DNA of 64,000 bases from Lyophyllum atratum (lineage: Eukaryota; Basidiomycota; Agaricomycetes; Agaricales; Lyophyllaceae), in the NCBI GenBank assembly GCA_014905825.1, contig JACGCN010000005.1, positions 868,001 through 932,000 of the forward strand, given 5' to 3'. The first letter of the stretch is position 1. Each line of letters opens with the position of its first letter. This document shows positions 12,158-22,851 of the stretch, in pieces. The notes below the pieces were generated by a model. The model saw nothing but the letters and a program-made list of their open reading frames with translations. It was not told where the DNA came from and did no database searches. The position numbers and the translations under genes were made by a program.

Positions 12158-12300
12158 ATGAGATCTGGATCGACGGAATTCATTAAGAGGAAGTGTGGTA
12201 GTAGTATAGAGACTGACCTTTGCACGGATTATGCAACCATGTCTCAGCTGAATTTATGATCGCAGTTGAATTGCCGAGCGCCTCCTTGTGCTCCTCTTCC
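12158..12300. promoter_or_regulatory. Compact bidirectional promoter
   Basis: Only 143 bases separate the ATG of the ankyrin gene (minus strand) and the ATG of the PAS-GATA regulator (plus strand). Both 5' UTRs and core promoters must lie here or overlap the neighbouring coding regions. I see no strong TATA box. Confidence 0.6.
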
Positions 12301-14938
12301 ATGAGCTTCGACATCCCCGCCCACCCTCACGACGTCGCGGCTCACAACGGACGCAACACAATGCCATCCTCGGCATATCCTCCCTACGACAACTCCTATA
12401 CGCCCGATCACCCGTCTGTCAATTTGCCGAAGGTGGGACAAACCCGCTGCTGTGAGTACAAACGATCGCCTTCGATCGTTTACCCGACGTCGATCTCTGA
12501 CCTAACTACCAGACTGGGCCCTCCTCTCTTCCGAGCTCCAGTTCATCTACCTCGACCCCGTTCTCCAAAGCCATCTCGAGGAACAGGCTGAACTCCTCGT
12601 CGGCAAGTCTCTCCTTTCCTTTGTTCACCCCGACGAGCAAGCCTCGGCAAAGAATGACCTTGGAGGCGTCCTCGAAAGCAGAACTCTACATGGCTCCGTC
12701 ACCCGGTGCGTACATACGACCTTTCTCTAAATATGAGACATCTGAAGCCCCACCCCAGCGCCCGATTTTCCCGTCTTTCGAGAGTCCGTCGTCAGCTGGG
12801 CTACGAGGGTCCGCCCGCCCCGTGGTCGGACGCCGAGAAAATTGCACTCGACAAGGACTACATGGGCGTCGACATCGTCATTAATTGGGCCGCGGAGGGC
12901 CTCGTCCTGTGTTTCATTCACGCCATCGTCGACCTCAATCCGAGTGACAACGACGAACACCGCAAGACCGGCTGGACCAACTGGTGCGGCACTCCCTTCA
13001 TGGACGACCAACAAATCCAATCCCTCTACCGCCGTCTCCTCGTCTGCGTTCATAGCCCCGACACCTTGACCCGCGTCTTCCAGATCCTCGACAACCGCGA
13101 AGGCCGGCCTCTCCTCCTAAGTTGGCCTCCGGATCAAGGCCAAGGCCAGCAAAGACCCAATGCCCGTGACTTTGCCCTACTCGTGGAGAATGCAAATATA
13201 GGTACCGGCCTGCCAGACGGAAACGACGCTAAAACGAGCTGCACACGCCGCTACAAGGGTTTGCAAACCATGCCTTCGGTCCCAGGCGGCGAGGTCGAGA
13301 GCATCTTCATTCCGCATGGTCTGTCTCTTCCATCCGGCATACTCATGTTAGGGGTCCAGCTGACGCATTCATCTCCAAATTTTATCTACTTAGGCTCCGT
13401 GATATTCGCCTGTCACAAGGTCAACGCCTCTTCTCGCAGCACCGCCAGCTCTACAGCAACGATGCAGCAGCTGGGTTATAGCACCGCTCAAAACTACTCC
13501 CCCTCGTACTACGACTCCGCCCCCGGGCCCTACTCCCTCCCTCCGCTTCCCTCCACCTCTCCCTCGTACCCTGGCTACCCACCACAGGCCAGTGCCTACG
13601 CAGCGCAGCGCTGGACACATGGTCCTGGCGAGTCAAGCGGTTCCTACGGCACCCCCACCAGCGCCACCCCAGGCACCCAGCAGCCCTGGGGGTCCCCCAG
13701 CCCTGCCCACTCCGTCACCTCCCTCCCTTCTGCCGTAAGCAACCTCCGCTCTGGTTCCTACCCACCGCCGCCTCACCAGAGCCACCACTGGCAGGCCCCC
13801 AGCGGCCCCGCATCCCCATTCCTGGACTCGGGCCCGGGCTCGTTCCCCCGTGCCGCGTCGCCCACGGCCTATGCCTCGGGCCACTATTCTCCTGGTGCTG
13901 GGAGCAACGAGGGAGCGTCGCCTGCTGGTGACGATGTCGTTCCACCGGCGAGACGCCGTGTCAGCCCTGGCAATGCCAGGGACGCGCAGTATGGGACAAG
14001 CACAAGGACCGCAGGGAACAGGCCAACTGGCGTATTGAAATGTTCCAGCTGCAAGGCTACATCGAGCCCCGAGTGGAGAAAAGGTCCAAGCGGGAAAAAA
14101 GAGCTGTGCAATGCGTGAGTTTATTTCTTCTGTTCCGTGTCTTTTGCGGTGTGATATGGTCGAGTGTTGCTGCCGCATGGTTTACACCCTGCACATCGTG
14201 TCCAATGTGATTCGGTGACATGAAGTAAACAAGCGCTAAACTCTTCCCACCAGATGCGGTCTCCGCTACGCCCGTTCGCGCGCCAAAAAAGAAGGCCACG
14301 CCCAGCCCCAACGACGGCGCAAAGACAAATCCTCCGCAGGCATAATCAAGCAACGCGCCGCCTCCGCCACGCCCCCCACCTCCGCATCCCCATCCTACTC
14401 CTCCTCCGCCCCCGCCTCCTCCTCCATGCGCCGCAGCTTCGGCGACACCTCCTTCTCCTCCACCGGCTCCAACAGCGGCAGCGAGATCTACCACCCCCAC
14501 CCGCATCTGCATCCACACCACGGCCACCTCGACGAGGAGAAATACAAGCCTTCCCCGAGTCCGCCGGGACAGGGGGGTCCGATGAGCTTTGTGCACTACG
14601 CGCCGGGCGGGCCGGGGCACCCGCATACGCATCCGTTTTATAATGTGCCTTCGAGCTCGCCGCTTGCGCATGCGCCTGTGCAGGTTCCGCTGAATGAGCA
14701 CAGTGGCCATGTCAATGGAAGTGGGAGCGCGGCGTCGCTGGGTGCGTATGGTGGGCGACCGGCGGGGTCGCCGCTTGCTACGATTCCGCCTGCGTCTTTT
14801 GAACGGGAGAGGGAGAGGGAGAAGGAGAGGGATAGGGAGAAGGAGAGGGAGGGGAAGAGGGAGTTGCCGCCTGTGCCGCTGTCGGTGGAGCCGCGACATG
14901 CACATGCGCGGCGGGGGATTTTGACGCAGCAGGGATAG
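12301..14938 (+). CDS. PAS-domain GATA zinc-finger transcription factor (White Collar-2-like architecture)
   Basis: Five exons (12301-12451, 12513-12705, 12759-13318, 13394-14114, 14254-14938) give exactly 770 codons including the stop. A PAS domain begins near residue 50 (YWALLSSELQFIYLDPVL, LLSFVHPDEQ, GSVTRARFSRLS) and extends into a conserved region with MGVDIVINWAAEGLVLCFIH and TGWTNWCGTPF. A Pro/Ser/Tyr-rich linker follows. The single GATA finger, near residues 518-545, has C-X2-C-X18-C-X2-C spacing, the loop length of White Collar and plant-type GATA factors rather than X17 nitrogen regulators. Its last cysteine pair is split by an intron. The tail is His/Pro-rich with an Arg-Glu-Lys run (EREREREKERDREKEREG). 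It is much longer than the roughly 300-400 residues usual for mushroom WC-2, so it may be a separate paralogous family. A role in light or developmental gene control is inference. Confidence 0.85.
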
Positions 14939-15873
14939 AGGTTGTGCTGATACAGGTAGATTGCGGGTGGGATCGGTGGCGGTGGTATTGAGAGGGGGGG
15001 GCGAGAAGTGCTACGCCGTGGACGAACAATTCGGATGCTGCATTCCCCTTCCCCGGGCCCTGCGTTAACATACATCACCTTTTTTTCCTTTTCCTTTTCC
15101 TTTTTTTCTTCGATTCTGTTTCTTCTGTAAATTCTTCCCGTTCCCTTCGACGTGCCTACTCGTAGACTACGTACCGCACCCGCTTCTCCGACATCCTCTT
15201 TCCGTCTTCCCCCTCCCCTCATCCTCATCCCTATCACCCGTACCCCTTCCCCTCCCAGTCCGCTTCATCCTCTCCTTTTTGGGTTGTGGTTGTCTTGTGC
15301 CTTTGGTGTATATTTATCTCGTTCAAGTTCACGTTCACGCTTCGCCTCCCTTCCCCTTCCTTCCTTCTGCGCTTGTTCGTTCATGTTCCGAACACTCTCC
15401 GCCACGAACCTTCCTTACCACCACCACACACCACCACCTCTATCCCACTCCCTAATCGCCCACCGCCACTACCAGCACCAATCTCCACCTAAAACCGATG
15501 CACAGAACGAAGGCGATGTACACTAGCTAGCTATTACTTACACCCACCATGGACAGTTGCGTAGTACGTTAATGGGGCTGTTCATTATTATTCTCTCGAT
15601 TACATACAGATATAACTTAACACGAACATATTACTCTTAATCTGCAAAAAACATCCTTGTGTGTTGTGCGCCTGAGCGAAAAATTCAGTCTGATTTCATC
15701 TCGTTGACAGGCGCCTCTCTATTTTATCCTGCGGCAAAATATTTGATACCAGCCAGATTCGACTAGATTACTATTACAAGTGTTCTTGACGTATAACAGT
15801 CTCGAGTAATGCACAAATACAAGCGGTGGGTCAAAGATGTCCATGGGCATCACGCAGCCCAGTCGCGTCTACC
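14939..15873. other. Convergent intergenic region with long pyrimidine-rich tract
   Basis: Lies between the 3' ends of the PAS-GATA gene and the Mug190-like gene. From about 15070 to 15500 the plus strand is strongly C/T-rich, beginning with a ttttcc-type run at about 15079-15110. An open frame at 15152-15526 exists but is a by-product of the biased composition. It is most likely a long 3' UTR or flank. The rest (15540-15870) is AT-richer with no gene. Confidence 0.5.
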
Positions 15874-18800
15874 CTACACCTCCTTCTCGATGCCTATCTC
15901 ATGATCCTGATGCTTAAAGGTCCCACTGACCTTCTGTCCCACCTTCCGCGTCGTATGCTCAACCCCCCGAGCGACCCAAGCCAAGTTCCTCGCAGCCCGC
16001 CACTGCATCAGCCCTCGATGTTTCCTATGCAGCTCCCCCTTTTTCTTTCGATATTCCTTGATTCCACCAGCCACACCATGCTTTTTGGCCTCGTCCAGCG
16101 TCGCTTCCTCTCCATCGTCCTCGCTCGACGAGCTGCTCGACGAATCAGACCCCGCACCGGCCTGGGGCAGCATATCCTGTTCGATCTCCTTCGACTCCTC
16201 GGCAGAATCCAGCGCCTCCATCACATCAGCCATATTCGCGTCCTTGTCCGCCAGATTCTGGTGGTACCCGCTCAGCCCAGGCCAGAACCGGAGCTTTACC
16301 GTGATCTCCCCGACACGCTCCCCAATTTCATAGGAGGCGTTCGCGCGTGCACGTTCCAGTGCCCCTTCCTCGTTCTTGCGCACGCTGAGGGGAACACTGA
16401 TCTCCTCGTTGTCCGGGATGTCCTTCAGCCATAGAGTGGCGAATGCGAGTGTCTTGTCGGGTCCGAGAGCGTGTTTGCGGAACTGGATGAGCAAGCACGA
16501 CGAATAACGCTTCTGTACTGCCAAACGGAGGTTGCGCCCCCGTCGACGGCGCCATCCGCCATCCTGGTGCGGCCTCATCTTTCCCTTGCCATACAGCGTC
16601 CGGAAAATGAGCTTGCACGACGCCAGGTCGGCGGGGAGATCGAGCGACGGGCTGACAGAAGGTTCGATATCGAGCGTGCCCAAGTCCCAGCCCAATAGAC
16701 GACGGGGGAGCTGGGCTTGGACGCTGCGGAAGGTGAGAGCAAGGCTCATGCGGCCGTATCCAATCCCACCAACGAGGGGGAATAAGCCGTTGATGTGCGA
16801 CTTGTGTTTGAATATGTGGTGGAGGGGTAGGACAACCACGCCGAGCAGAGGGTCGGCTTCGTGCAACCGGGCGTCCCTCACGGCGATGATGACGATTGAA
16901 TTTCGCCAGTCGCGAATGAATTTCTCGGTCGATGCGTCGAACTGTAGAACCTTCGTTAGCAGATGATCTCTGAAGATACGAAGTCGCATCATACATATGG
17001 CTTTTCGCTCTTCATCTTCGTCCTTGTCCTATAAACCCGCTGGTGATTGACAATGACCGTGCAATACGCGCTTGGCAGATCTTCAGACTCCTCATCCTCA
17101 CCTTCCTCCCTGACCCCACTTTCCTTGATCTTCTGCACCTCCAGCCCATGAATCTGTTCGATCTTGACGGTCAGAACCCCACTCGGCCACTCGTGCTTAG
17201 GCCTCGAATCGGCGATGATCTTCTGCGTCTTCTCATTCAAATCCTCCTTCTTCTGCTGTTCGATCTCACTGGCCTGGCCTGCTCGTTGCTTCGCCTCCCG
17301 CAGCTTATCCTCTGCCTGGGATTCAATTTGTTGCACGAGCTCCTTCACGTCGTCCCGTCGGCCCTCCAAGTGTTGCTGAAGCGTCGTCTTGTAGAAGAAC
17401 CCGCCTTCCCAGGAAAGTGTGCCTTGCGGAGAGCCATCGACTTTCGTGAGAGGGTCCTGTCGGGCTGAGAATTGGTTCTTTGAACGGTCCATCAGATCCT
17501 TGAGAGGGATATCCACCGTCCCAAGGAGGTCGTCGGCCGTCATACGGTCTGTAGCACATCAGGTGAGGTGGGGGCCTGTAGTGAAATCGTTTTCACATAC
17601 CGCAATCCCAGAGTTGAAATCTAAGCCTCTCCTGGGAATTGATCTCGACAGGTCCCACCAGAAGGGCAGTGGTTTCCTCCCATATAGGATTGCCCTCGCT
17701 TTGGATGATCCTACACATGTTATTGTTAGATAAAAAACGCGAAAAGAGCATTTTGATTATGACCTCGTTGACCATAACGGCTTCCCCCACTTGCTCCATC
17801 CTATTGTCACGTAGGTGTCGCCGTTCCGGCCGTCCCTCGACTTCAAGATCTTCGTAGCGTCTCCCTGCTCGAAGTCTGTTGCTCTCCGAACAGTGACGAT
17901 GACGACGCCCACCGCCACGGTGTCAATTTGCTCCTTGCCCATCAAGAGTGTCTTTAAATCGAGATGCAAACTCCTCGGCGCAACATACTCTGAGACAGCT
18001 GCCTCGATAGAACGCTGTACCCATCCCGACAGCCCAGGCACATCCATGACATTGAAAAAATTCTTCGCCAGCGGTGTGCAGATTAGTGTAATCTTCGGCT
18101 GGCCGAGCAACGTCAGTGTCATCAGCGAGAAGAATGGCGGGTTTGGCGTCAGCTGGATCCGCATGCGTGCTGTGGAGATCATCCCCGTCAGCTCAACCCA
18201 CACTGGGATGGCCACACCCCCCACAATCACGAACTCCATAAGCAGATGCGCATTGCTTGAGCGGCCTTTGAGTCCGCTGCCTTGGAGCTTGCGCGCGCGG
18301 TAGGCGAACGCGACTTCGAGGTTGATGAAATCACCCTCCTCGGCCTGCATCCCCTCGGTCTCCTCCCCGGCCTTGCCTGCGTCAAGCCAGCGAATTCCGA
18401 GGATGCGAATAGGCTCGGAACCTTGACCTATGTCGGCGACCCGCACGCCGTGTACGAGCTTCGGGAGGGAGGCCTGGAGGGCATCTTCGAGCATGTCTGA
18501 AACGGAAGTGAAGAGGGCTGGGTTGACAACCGGCCATAGTGAATGTAAGAGAGCGTTAAGCCAGGAGTCGTGTTCGATCTCTTCATTTTCCTTCTCCTCG
18601 TGAGCCTTGTGACAATAGGTAGATTAGTGACACTAAAAGGTGTGGGAGTTGTGGCTCACCTTGTTTCCTTCCTTCTCTTCAGTTTCGGTCTTCTCCCTTA
18701 GAGCACTCGTATCCTCCATAGGTTCTGTAGGAAAGAAGAGCACACAGGCGCCGACGCCTAGAGCTACTAGAGAACATCCACCAGTCCCTAAGAACAGCTG

Positions 18801-19202
18801 TCTCGAACTAAACCCAGTGCCTCCAAGGAGTTTACTCCACAGCCAGAGGAAGAAGAGCCCGCCAGGTCCCCCGATGGCAGCTGCACATGCAGCGACAAAG
18901 GCCATGCGTATCCTTATCCTGCTCTCGACGTCTCCGGGGTCGTGCCAGCGTCCCCTATCGGCTTCCTGATGAACGGCGCGTTCTAGCGTCGCATGTTGTT
19001 GTTGGTTGGAATCCGCGACCTCCCCCTTTTGATGGTGCTCTGGTGAGTGCAAGTCCTTTGACTTGGATGGATGTGCTGGTATCTGCTCTAGCTCAGCAGA
19101 GACATGGTCGTGTATGACGATTGGCAGGTGGGTGACGGGGTCGATTACCTCGCGCTCATTCTTATTATCGTTTAAGGGTTGCGAGGAGGTTGGTTGGGAC
19201 AT
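15874..19202 (-). CDS. mug190: Mug190-like C2/SMP lipid-transfer protein of ER membrane contacts
   Basis: Roughly 1030 residues in several exons, starting at MSQPTSSQPLNDNKNEREV. Two hydrophobic segments near residues 100-165 (MAFVAACAAAIGGPGGLFFL and GTGGCSLVALGVGACVLFF) form a likely ER hairpin. A tubular lipid-binding SMP domain follows: SWLNALLHSLWPVVNPAL through VPGLSGWVQRSIEAAVSEYV. A C2 domain comes next (GVVIVTVRRATDFEQGD, YVTIGWSKWGKPLWSTRS, ADDLLGTVDIPLKDL), then a coiled, charged segment and a second C2 region split by a charged insert. The C-terminus has a serine/acidic run and basic tail ending GIEKEV. This order matches tricalbin/extended-synaptotagmin relatives, and specifically the fission-yeast meiotically up-regulated Mug190 family. 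Function in lipid exchange at ER-plasma membrane contacts is inferred from the family. Confidence 0.85.
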
Positions 19203-19938
19203 TAGATGACGAAAATCCCATGTATTGGCGCCTTATAATAGTGGCCGTAGCACTTGACGTCAGACATGCCTCTACCCCAACAAGCCCCAACTCCTCGAGG
19301 ATTCTTCGATCGGGAGTCTGTTACTCCATGGCGACAGTTTACAGAGCGAAAAGGCGGGCATGCGTCGAGTGGGTGGCTGCAAGCTAGCTGGAAAGAGAGT
19401 TTCTTCTAGAGAGAGTTCTGTGTTCAAGTTGTACCTCGGTTGCCGGAGATGTCGGACCACCGGTCCGTTATGTGCACCATCAAATCAGTCATTGCAAAAT
19501 TCGACGGATGGTTCAGAAACTATCGCACACGCTGCTGTCTCCTTTCTCTCTCCTCGTCCGTCTGCCCTCTGTTGTCTAAAGACGCGTTCAGTTGCCAATG
19601 AAGTCTGAAGATTCATTCCATAAATATCATGGTTGACAAAATGGTAAGTTGCCCCCAATCCAGAAGAGCATGAACCGAATTCGTACGCAATATTGCGGCA
19701 GACTATGTCTCTGGGCCAATTCCGGCGACCCATGCCGCTTGGTGGCAGCACCATATGCGTAGGGCGCTGGGATGGGAGCCACGTCCGTCTAAGTCTGTAT
19801 AAGGGAGGAGTGGAAGATAGCGTGAATTCGATTCCAACCCATGTACAGTAGTGTAAGGGTAAAGTAAGCGTGGTATACAAGCAATAGTTTAGTGCACTGT
19901 TCTATGTCCCGGAAATAAGAATGAAGCACGCATCAATG
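19203..19938. other. Intergenic region between exchanger 3' end and Mug190-like 5' end
   Basis: Besides the CRE-like octamer I see no gene. The longest frame (19485-19880, minus) has no family features. The part next to 19203 should be the Mug190-like promoter, the part next to 19938 the exchanger 3' UTR. Confidence 0.5.
19255..19262. promoter_or_regulatory. CRE-type palindrome TGACGTCA upstream of Mug190-like gene
   Basis: A perfect tgacgtca lies 53 bases upstream of the ATG of the Mug190-like gene. bZIP factors of the ATF/CREB class (fungal Atf1/Pcr1) bind this octamer. The functional role is inference. Confidence 0.4.
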
Positions 19939-22651
19939 TCATGATTCGCTCTTCTGAGTCTTCAGCTCGACGATAACATTGACAGTCATGAGGACGGTAT
20001 AGGACGCGATCAGTAGCACACCCCAGCGTCGGCTCAAGAAATAGTCGTTCATGGGCACATAGATAAGGGTAGCAGCCAGGAGAATAAGAAGCCCAATAGT
20101 GCTCACGAAGAGTGTAGTGGAAAAATGTATGACGTACGGTGTAGATGTCTGCTGGGTGATATATGTCCCAGATACACCAACACCGAGTAGGATGTTGAGC
20201 ATCGGACCGCCGAAACACGCAGAAAAACCCATGATGGGGGCAAAGACCTGAGATAGAAGGATATCTGAGCTCCATTGCCACTTGATCATAGTGGTCCACC
20301 TACCGCTACGCTCATATTCGCCACTAGATCAGCCAAGGAGTTGCCAACAGCAAATATCGTTAACCCGATGATAGCATCGGAAAGTCCGAAGATGAAACCA
20401 AATGTCTGTTGAACTCAAATAAGGTGGGATAGTAGAAGACCTAGGATCCTGAACTCACTTGAAGCACGTTCACAACCTCGTCTGCGATAGCCATGATCCA
20501 CACGATGGCAACCAAAAAGCCCATCGAGCAGCGAGCCATCCTCGCCGTTGGATGGTCACCCTTATCAGCAGATGCGATCACGAGCACTGCAGTCACGAAG
20601 CCGCCAATGGCTGCACCGATGTACAGAGCCACTTGATGACGAGTTCCGTCTTATGATGCAAATTGTTAGAAGCGCAGTCATAGAAAGATATAAAAGAGGA
20701 TACTGACGGAACAAAACGGCGACGCAAAACAGGGGCGCTAGTATACACTGCGCGGCCGTGAGCCACTTGTTGAACAACATCTCATGCATGTCCTCCAAAA
20801 CCTCCTCCTCTGCAATCAGCACGCGCGCCTCGCCTTCCTCCTCAAAATCTACCAGACGGCCATCACCTTGATGATGCGGCTTCTCTGGTGACGTACTCGA
20901 GAATTGATATGGCGTCACAACGACTGGCAATGTCAATGTTAGGAGCATGACAGCTGGCGTAGCAAATATCGCCGCAATCTGGCCGAGGATGCTCTGGCTC
21001 CCAAAATGGTGCAACGACGGAAACAGAGTGTGGAAGATCTGTTTGAGGACGTGATATGCTTTCTGCCGCCGTGTTGGCGGCACATAGTTTTGTGATTCAG
21101 TATCGCCATCCGAGATTGTTGGTGAAGCGGAAGTGCGGATGATCGACGGGACAACTGTGCTTGGTGAATGTATGAGGCCAAAGTACTCACTCGAGTCGTT
21201 GTCAAGGATGTTGCTGGGTTCCTCTGATATAACGGGTGACCGAGCTGGGGTTGCATGGAGAGACAATCGACTTCGGTCATCGAGGGCCACTGCGTTCATT
21301 GCTGCGTCCCATGGGTCGTTGTCTCTACTAGATAGGGAGGACCTGGGCGTGCGCTGGCGGGATGCAGGGTGGGCATGATAGTGACCTCCGGCATATGGTG
21401 TCACGGGGCTTTCGAAGAAATTCAATGCTGTACCCGCTGCTTGATGCTGCAATGAATTGACCACATGTCGGAACTCGAGAGCACCAACAAGCGAGAACGA
21501 AGGTATCTGCGCATGCGATGACGCGGAGGGCGGGGTGGGAGACGGATTTCTTGAGTGGGGGCGCCGGGGCAGATTTGTCTGGATCCGCGGTCGTGCTGGT
21601 GCTGATATAGAGCGAACTTGATGTTCTGGAGGTGGCGGAGAAATGGAAATGGCGATATCGGAGGGCCCAGAAGGACCATCTTCGTGGGTTCAGGATACGA
21701 GTTCAGAGAGATCTTCTGATTGCACTCACTATAGTCTCTATACGGCTCAGTCACAGTAAACTCGTCATCCTCATACTCTGCTCGCCTCATCGCTTCCGTG
21801 TGCCGTTTCACCTCTTGTCGCCGCTCCCACCAGCTCCCCAGGACCACAAGCGCAACATAGAAGAAATAGACCCCAATGAGCAGGCCTGCCTCCCAAGGAC
21901 GTATTTGTCCATCCCAGAGAATCACCAACAGCAGGGAGACTGCGACTGTGAAGAACCCCACGTCGCGAAGGAAGGGTCCACGAGAAACCTTGAATGGCTT
22001 GATGACGCACATCGACCCCACCACGCACGACACGATAAACGAAGCAGCGCCAAGTAGCTCCCCGATGGCCAAGCTCCCCGAATTCGCCTTCATAGCTGAG
22101 AACGTCGAGAATACATCTGGACTCCCATTCCCAAAGGCAAGAAACGTGACACCTGCGACGTTTTCATCTAAGCCGAGGAGCTGTGCGATTGTCGCGAGGT
22201 TGGGGGTGAAAAAATCGGATGCGCTGATTCCAAGGGTCGAGAAGAGGAAAATGAGCCATACAAGGAGGGCTGTAAACGCAAGCGGTCGCAGTGGCAGGCT
22301 TGTGCAGAAGTAATGCTTGAGGTAGTTGATGGAAAGGAAAGTATGGGATGCGGGGCAAGCGTTCTGGACGTGTGCGCATTGGTTTGCTGTGGGGTGAGCA
22401 AGAGGACGACACTGGATCGAGGTTAGTAGGTTCAATACTTCTGTAATATAACATAGGCTCGCCTCCTTCTCAAAACCGCCAGAGATCGACGAAATATCGG
22501 GGTGGAGAAGCTCCTGCGATATGCGTTTCACCAGGCTATTATCTCCGCGCAGCAAGCTTGCGTCTTGGACAGCATAGCGACTTTGAGACCACAGTAGAAC
22601 ATTGATAGCTAGAACGAGTGCGAAAATAAACCTGGCCGGGTTATGCGACAT
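19939..22651 (-). CDS. Cation/Ca2+ exchanger (CaCA superfamily, CCX/NCLX type)
   Basis: Membrane antiporter that moves Ca2+ against Na+, H+ or K+. The start chosen is the ATG reading MSHNPARFIFALVLAINVLL, which begins with a signal-like hydrophobic segment; upstream in-frame codons lack an ATG. The first alpha-repeat is VTFLAFGNGSPDVFSTFSAM (GNGSPD signature) and is followed by several helices (LLGAASFIVSCVVGSMCVI, FFTVAVSLLLVILWDG). A long hydrophilic loop rich in Ser/Pro and acidic residues (about 21450-20760) separates the halves. The second alpha-repeat holds GLTIFAVGNSLADLVANMSV, with the GNSxxD signature of this family. The last helices include VSTIGLLILLAATLIYVP and the end is KTQKSES. 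At least seven introns. Location may be vacuole, Golgi/ER or mitochondrion; the sequence does not decide. Confidence 0.9.
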
Positions 22652-22851
22652 GAGGGAGACTAGTTGGAAAGCAGACACATGGAATACGTCGACGTTGGAG
22701 TCGTTGTGCGGTGCATGGACGCCCTCGATGTCCAATTCGGGAAGGCTGTCCCTGTTTATTTATGGCTACTGGATGTACCAAACAGAAAATACGATTAAAG
22801 TCGAAGTATCGACTAATTTACAGGTTTACACTAGGGTAAGAACGTCTGCTC

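Noticed and set aside
15152..15526. 124-codon plus-strand frame after the PAS-GATA gene
   Set aside because: Explained by the pyrimidine-rich composition (Pro/Ser/Leu/His), with no domain, and located where a 3' UTR is expected.
19485..19880. 131-codon minus-strand frame
   Set aside because: No domain, no clean splice context, and it lies in the 3' flank of the exchanger gene.
22652..22735. Upstream extension of the exchanger start (DIEGVHAPH...)
   Set aside because: The first codon of that frame is TTG, not ATG; the first ATG at 22651 gives a sensible signal segment.
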